DNA of 29,257 nucleotides from Bifidobacterium breve (GTDB lineage: Bacteria > Actinomycetota > Acidimicrobiia > Acidimicrobiales > Ilumatobacteraceae): NCBI GenBank assembly GCA_945871625.1, contig CAMBWL010000001.1:1-29257 (forward strand), written 5' to 3'. The stretch's first letter is position 1; each line of letters opens with the position of its first letter. The notes under the pieces were generated by a model. The model did not search any database, had not been told where the DNA came from, and saw nothing but the letters and a program-made list of their open reading frames with translations. The position numbers and the translations under genes were made by a program. Below, in pieces: positions 27,192-29,257 of this stretch.

Positions 27192-28328
27192 CTAACGGCG
27201 TTTTTTGCGTGGTCGCGGTGGATGCGTAAGCACCGATGTTGCTCGCTGTGCAACTTCGCTGACCGTGTCTTTGGCACTTTGATCTGATTCGTCGCCAGAA
27301 GTCACAGCACCGCTCGCCCGTTTTATGATTGCACCCAAACCCATGAGTTCGGCCATTGCTGCACCAGTCGCGAGTTGTCCCCTGAACGGCTTGTACTTAA
27401 CTTCGTTGCGCTTGAGCAAATCCAGCAAGGGTACCGCCACGAAAATCGATGAATACGTGCCGGCGAGCATGCCGACCAACAGTGCCACCGCGAATTCTTC
27501 GAGACTCTTGGCGCCAAGCACCATTGAGCCGACTACCAACAGCGACACAACCGGCAATGCCGACGAAAGTGTCGTATTGAGTGACCTTGCAAGCACTTCG
27601 TTAGTTGAGACATTGGCGACGTTGGCAAACGACTGGCGCGAAGTCGCGAACTTTTGCGAATTTTCCTGCACCCGGTCAAACACCACAACCGTGTCGTAAA
27701 GCGAATAGCCCAAGATCGTCAAAAAGGCGACGACCGTTGCAGGTGTGACTTCGAAACCAAAGAGCGAGTAGACGCCCACGCTAAGCAGCACGTCATGGAC
27801 CATTGCGACCAGAGCGGTGATCGCCATCTTCCATTCGAGTCGCCACGAAATATAGAGAGATACGATGACGAAAAACACGAGCAAAGCACGAATTGCCTTT
27901 TCGGTGATGCTGCGTCCCCAAGAAGAACTAACTGAGGCCACGCTCACCTCTTGAACCTCGACTTTTGCCAGTTCAGCGAACGACTTCTGTGTAGCCAATC
28001 GAATATCTTCGGGTTGATCACCAACCTGCACTCGCATCACCCGTGATTCGCTACTCGTCAAAAACTGAATTTTTGCATTTGATGTCTCGATGTTGTTGGC
28101 CTCAAGAACTTCACGGGCGTCTTGATCGGTAATTGACTCAGCTGGCAGTTCCCAAGCCACCCCACCGCGAAAGTCGATGCCAAGTTCAAGCCCCTGAACC
28201 AACAGTGAAAGCGCACCTGCCAACACAATCACCAGCGAGACCGTGAAGCCAATCACTCGTTTGCCGATGAAGTTAAAAGTCGTCTCTCCCCGGTAGATAC
28301 GACCAAACCCTGCCATGAATTTTTTCAT
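27192..28328 (-). CDS. secF: Protein translocase subunit SecF
   Basis: With SecD it uses the proton gradient to drive late steps of Sec export. The 378 residues have a first membrane segment (about 22-45), the periplasmic region with GIDFRGGVAWEL, and five further segments including GYSLYDTVVVFDRVQEN, the conserved signature. The C-terminal tail of about 75 residues is charged and ends in a basic run (PRKKRR). I chose the ATG at 28326-28328: GAGG lies seven bases upstream. An in-frame GTG at 28331 would sit only four bases from it. The ATG shares one base with the secD stop (TGATG). Confidence 0.95.
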   Translation of the reverse strand: MKKFMAGFGRIYRGETTFNFIGKRVIGFTVSLVIVLAGALSLLVQGLELGIDFRGGVAWELPAESITDQDAREVLEANNIETSNAKIQFLTSSESRVMRVQVGDQPEDIRLATQKSFAELAKVEVQEVSVASVSSSWGRSITEKAIRALLVFFVIVSLYISWRLEWKMAITALVAMVHDVLLSVGVYSLFGFEVTPATVVAFLTILGYSLYDTVVVFDRVQENSQKFATSRQSFANVANVSTNEVLARSLNTTLSSALPVVSLLVVGSMVLGAKSLEEFAVALLVGMLAGTYSSIFVAVPLLDLLKRNEVKYKPFRGQLATGAAMAELMGLGAIIKRASGAVTSGDESDQSAKDTVSEVAQRATSVLTHPPRPRKKRR

Positions 28329-29257
28329 CACATCACCTCAGGCTTGACAGTTTGAATGCCGAGAACTTTACGACCCTGCGCACGCTTTGATCTTGCGAAT
28401 AGCAGTACGGCGTTACGAGTAAAGAAATAGGTCACGAGAATATCTGTCAAGGCCGAAATACCAAGGAAGAACGCGAAACCCCGCACCGAGCCAACCGTGA
28501 GATACCACAAAACGATCGCCGCAATGAACGAGACGGTATCTGCGGCCACGATGGTGCGCCATGCCGACTCGAAACTACGCAGTGCCGAATTTTTTAAAGT
28601 CTTACCCAAACGAATTTCGTCTTTAATTCGCTCGAAAAACACGATGTACGAGTCGACTGCGATGCCGATCGAAACGATGATGCCAGCAATGCCCGACAGC
28701 GAGAGCGCCAGTCCGTTGGTGCGCGACAACAAGGAAATCAGACTCCATAAGAAGGCGATCGAGACGCTCATGCCCGCCAGAACGAACACCGCCATCCAAC
28801 GGTAATAAGCCAACAACAGCAGGACTACGAGCAAGATACCAACCAAACCCGAGATCAATGCCGCACGCATCGAATCAGCACCCAATGTTGCCGAAACAGT
28901 TTGCGCTTGAGAGACACCGAAACGAACAGGCACGGCGCCGAACTCAAGAATCTTCGCCAACTCGCGTGCTTCCTCGGCTGTGAATGAGCCTGTGATCTGC
29001 ACCGTTCCACCCGTGAACTCTGGTTCATTAACTGTTGGCGCAGAAATTACTACACCGTCCAGAACCATTGCCAACTGCCCCGTCGGACACTCGGCAGTTC
29101 TGTTGAAGCAAGCTGCGGCGAGTTTGTTCCATAGTTGATCGCCGTCTGGGCCGCTTCGCAAACCAACGACCACCGCCCACTGTCCTGTTTCGACATCGGC
29201 TCGTGCGTCATTTTTGAAAACTTTTCCGGACGCGCCGGCTGGACCGACGACATAGGC
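28328..29257 (-). CDS. secD: Protein translocase subunit SecD, C-terminal part (5' end beyond window)
   Basis: Partner of SecF in the export motor. The frame is open from the last base of the window, where I read AYVVGPAGASG, down to the stop at 28328-28330, so 309 C-terminal residues are present and the N-terminal membrane segment and first part of the periplasmic domain are missing. Visible are the P1 end with LDGVVISAPTVNEPEFTGG and AVPVRFGVSQAQTVSATLG, then membrane segments with SLSGIAGIIVSIGIAVDS and YIVFFERIKDEI, the family signature. An internal GTG near 29173 is not the true start, because the family-like sequence continues upstream of it. Confidence 0.96.
   Translation of the reverse strand, partial: AYVVGPAGASGKVFKNDARADVETGQWAVVVGLRSGPDGDQLWNKLAAACFNRTAECPTGQLAMVLDGVVISAPTVNEPEFTGGTVQITGSFTAEEARELAKILEFGAVPVRFGVSQAQTVSATLGADSMRAALISGLVGILLVVLLLLAYYRWMAVFVLAGMSVSIAFLWSLISLLSRTNGLALSLSGIAGIIVSIGIAVDSYIVFFERIKDEIRLGKTLKNSALRSFESAWRTIVAADTVSFIAAIVLWYLTVGSVRGFAFFLGISALTDILVTYFFTRNAVLLFARSKRAQGRKVLGIQTVKPEVM
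28336..28339 (-). promoter_or_regulatory. Ribosome binding site of secF
   Basis: GAGG on the minus strand, inside the last codons of secD and seven bases before the ATG at 28328. It decides the ATG over the GTG at 28331. Confidence 0.7.

Overview
This window reads as ordinary chromosomal core DNA from a bacterium of the phylum Actinomycetota. Base composition looks near half GC. The gene order (secD-secF-rel-hisS-aspS-rarA-small membrane gene-alaS-ruvX-mltG-aroE-aroC-aroK-aroB-aroQ-pepP-efp-nusB, then pyrR-pyrB-pyrC-carA-carB-pyrD) is the one known from that phylum. From the moderate GC, the protein flavour and the DUF2079 membrane protein I would guess class Acidimicrobiia, perhaps an aquatic lineage, but this is recall and inference, not a measurement. 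All 25 genes are on the minus strand, so the biological reading direction is from position 29257 down to 1. No mobile element, phage gene, CRISPR array, rRNA or tRNA was seen.

In transcription order, the window opens inside secD (C-terminal part only) and secF, the protein-export motor subunits. Next come a bifunctional (p)ppGpp synthetase/hydrolase (rel), hisS, aspS, the fork-associated ATPase rarA, a 97-residue single-pass membrane protein, alaS, the Holliday-junction-resolvase-fold protein ruvX, and the lytic transglycosylase mltG. The shikimate block follows (aroE, aroC, aroK, aroB, aroQ: five of the seven steps to chorismate), then pepP, efp and nusB, and a multi-pass DUF2079 membrane protein. 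Nearly all junctions are overlaps or gaps under 45 bases, which suggests one or a few long transcripts. The longer gaps are at aroE/aroC (71 bases) and DUF2079/pyrR (97 bases to the preferred pyrR start, if counted from the DUF2079 stop to the PyrR hairpin region and start codon: 101 bases). No stretch without a gene exceeds 300 bases.

The last block is a pyrimidine operon. pyrR-pyrB-pyrC-carA and carB-pyrD are joined by four-base ATGA overlaps, and carA-carB by TAATG. Together they encode carbamoyl phosphate synthetase, aspartate transcarbamoylase, dihydroorotase and dihydroorotate dehydrogenase, with the regulator PyrR in front. pyrD runs off the left edge with only a few codons missing.

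The most informative non-coding element is in front of pyrR: an RNA hairpin that matches the PyrR-binding consensus, with a compensatory base-pair change, and whose lower stem takes in the first bases of the pyrR ribosome binding site. This predicts translational repression of the operon by PyrR, as known in mycobacteria, rather than Bacillus-type attenuation. I did not find a convincing new biological system here. The remaining findings are modest: a PyrD that looks class 1B without an adjacent PyrK, a probably non-discriminating AspRS, an efp start nested inside pepP, and unusual or corrected start sites.
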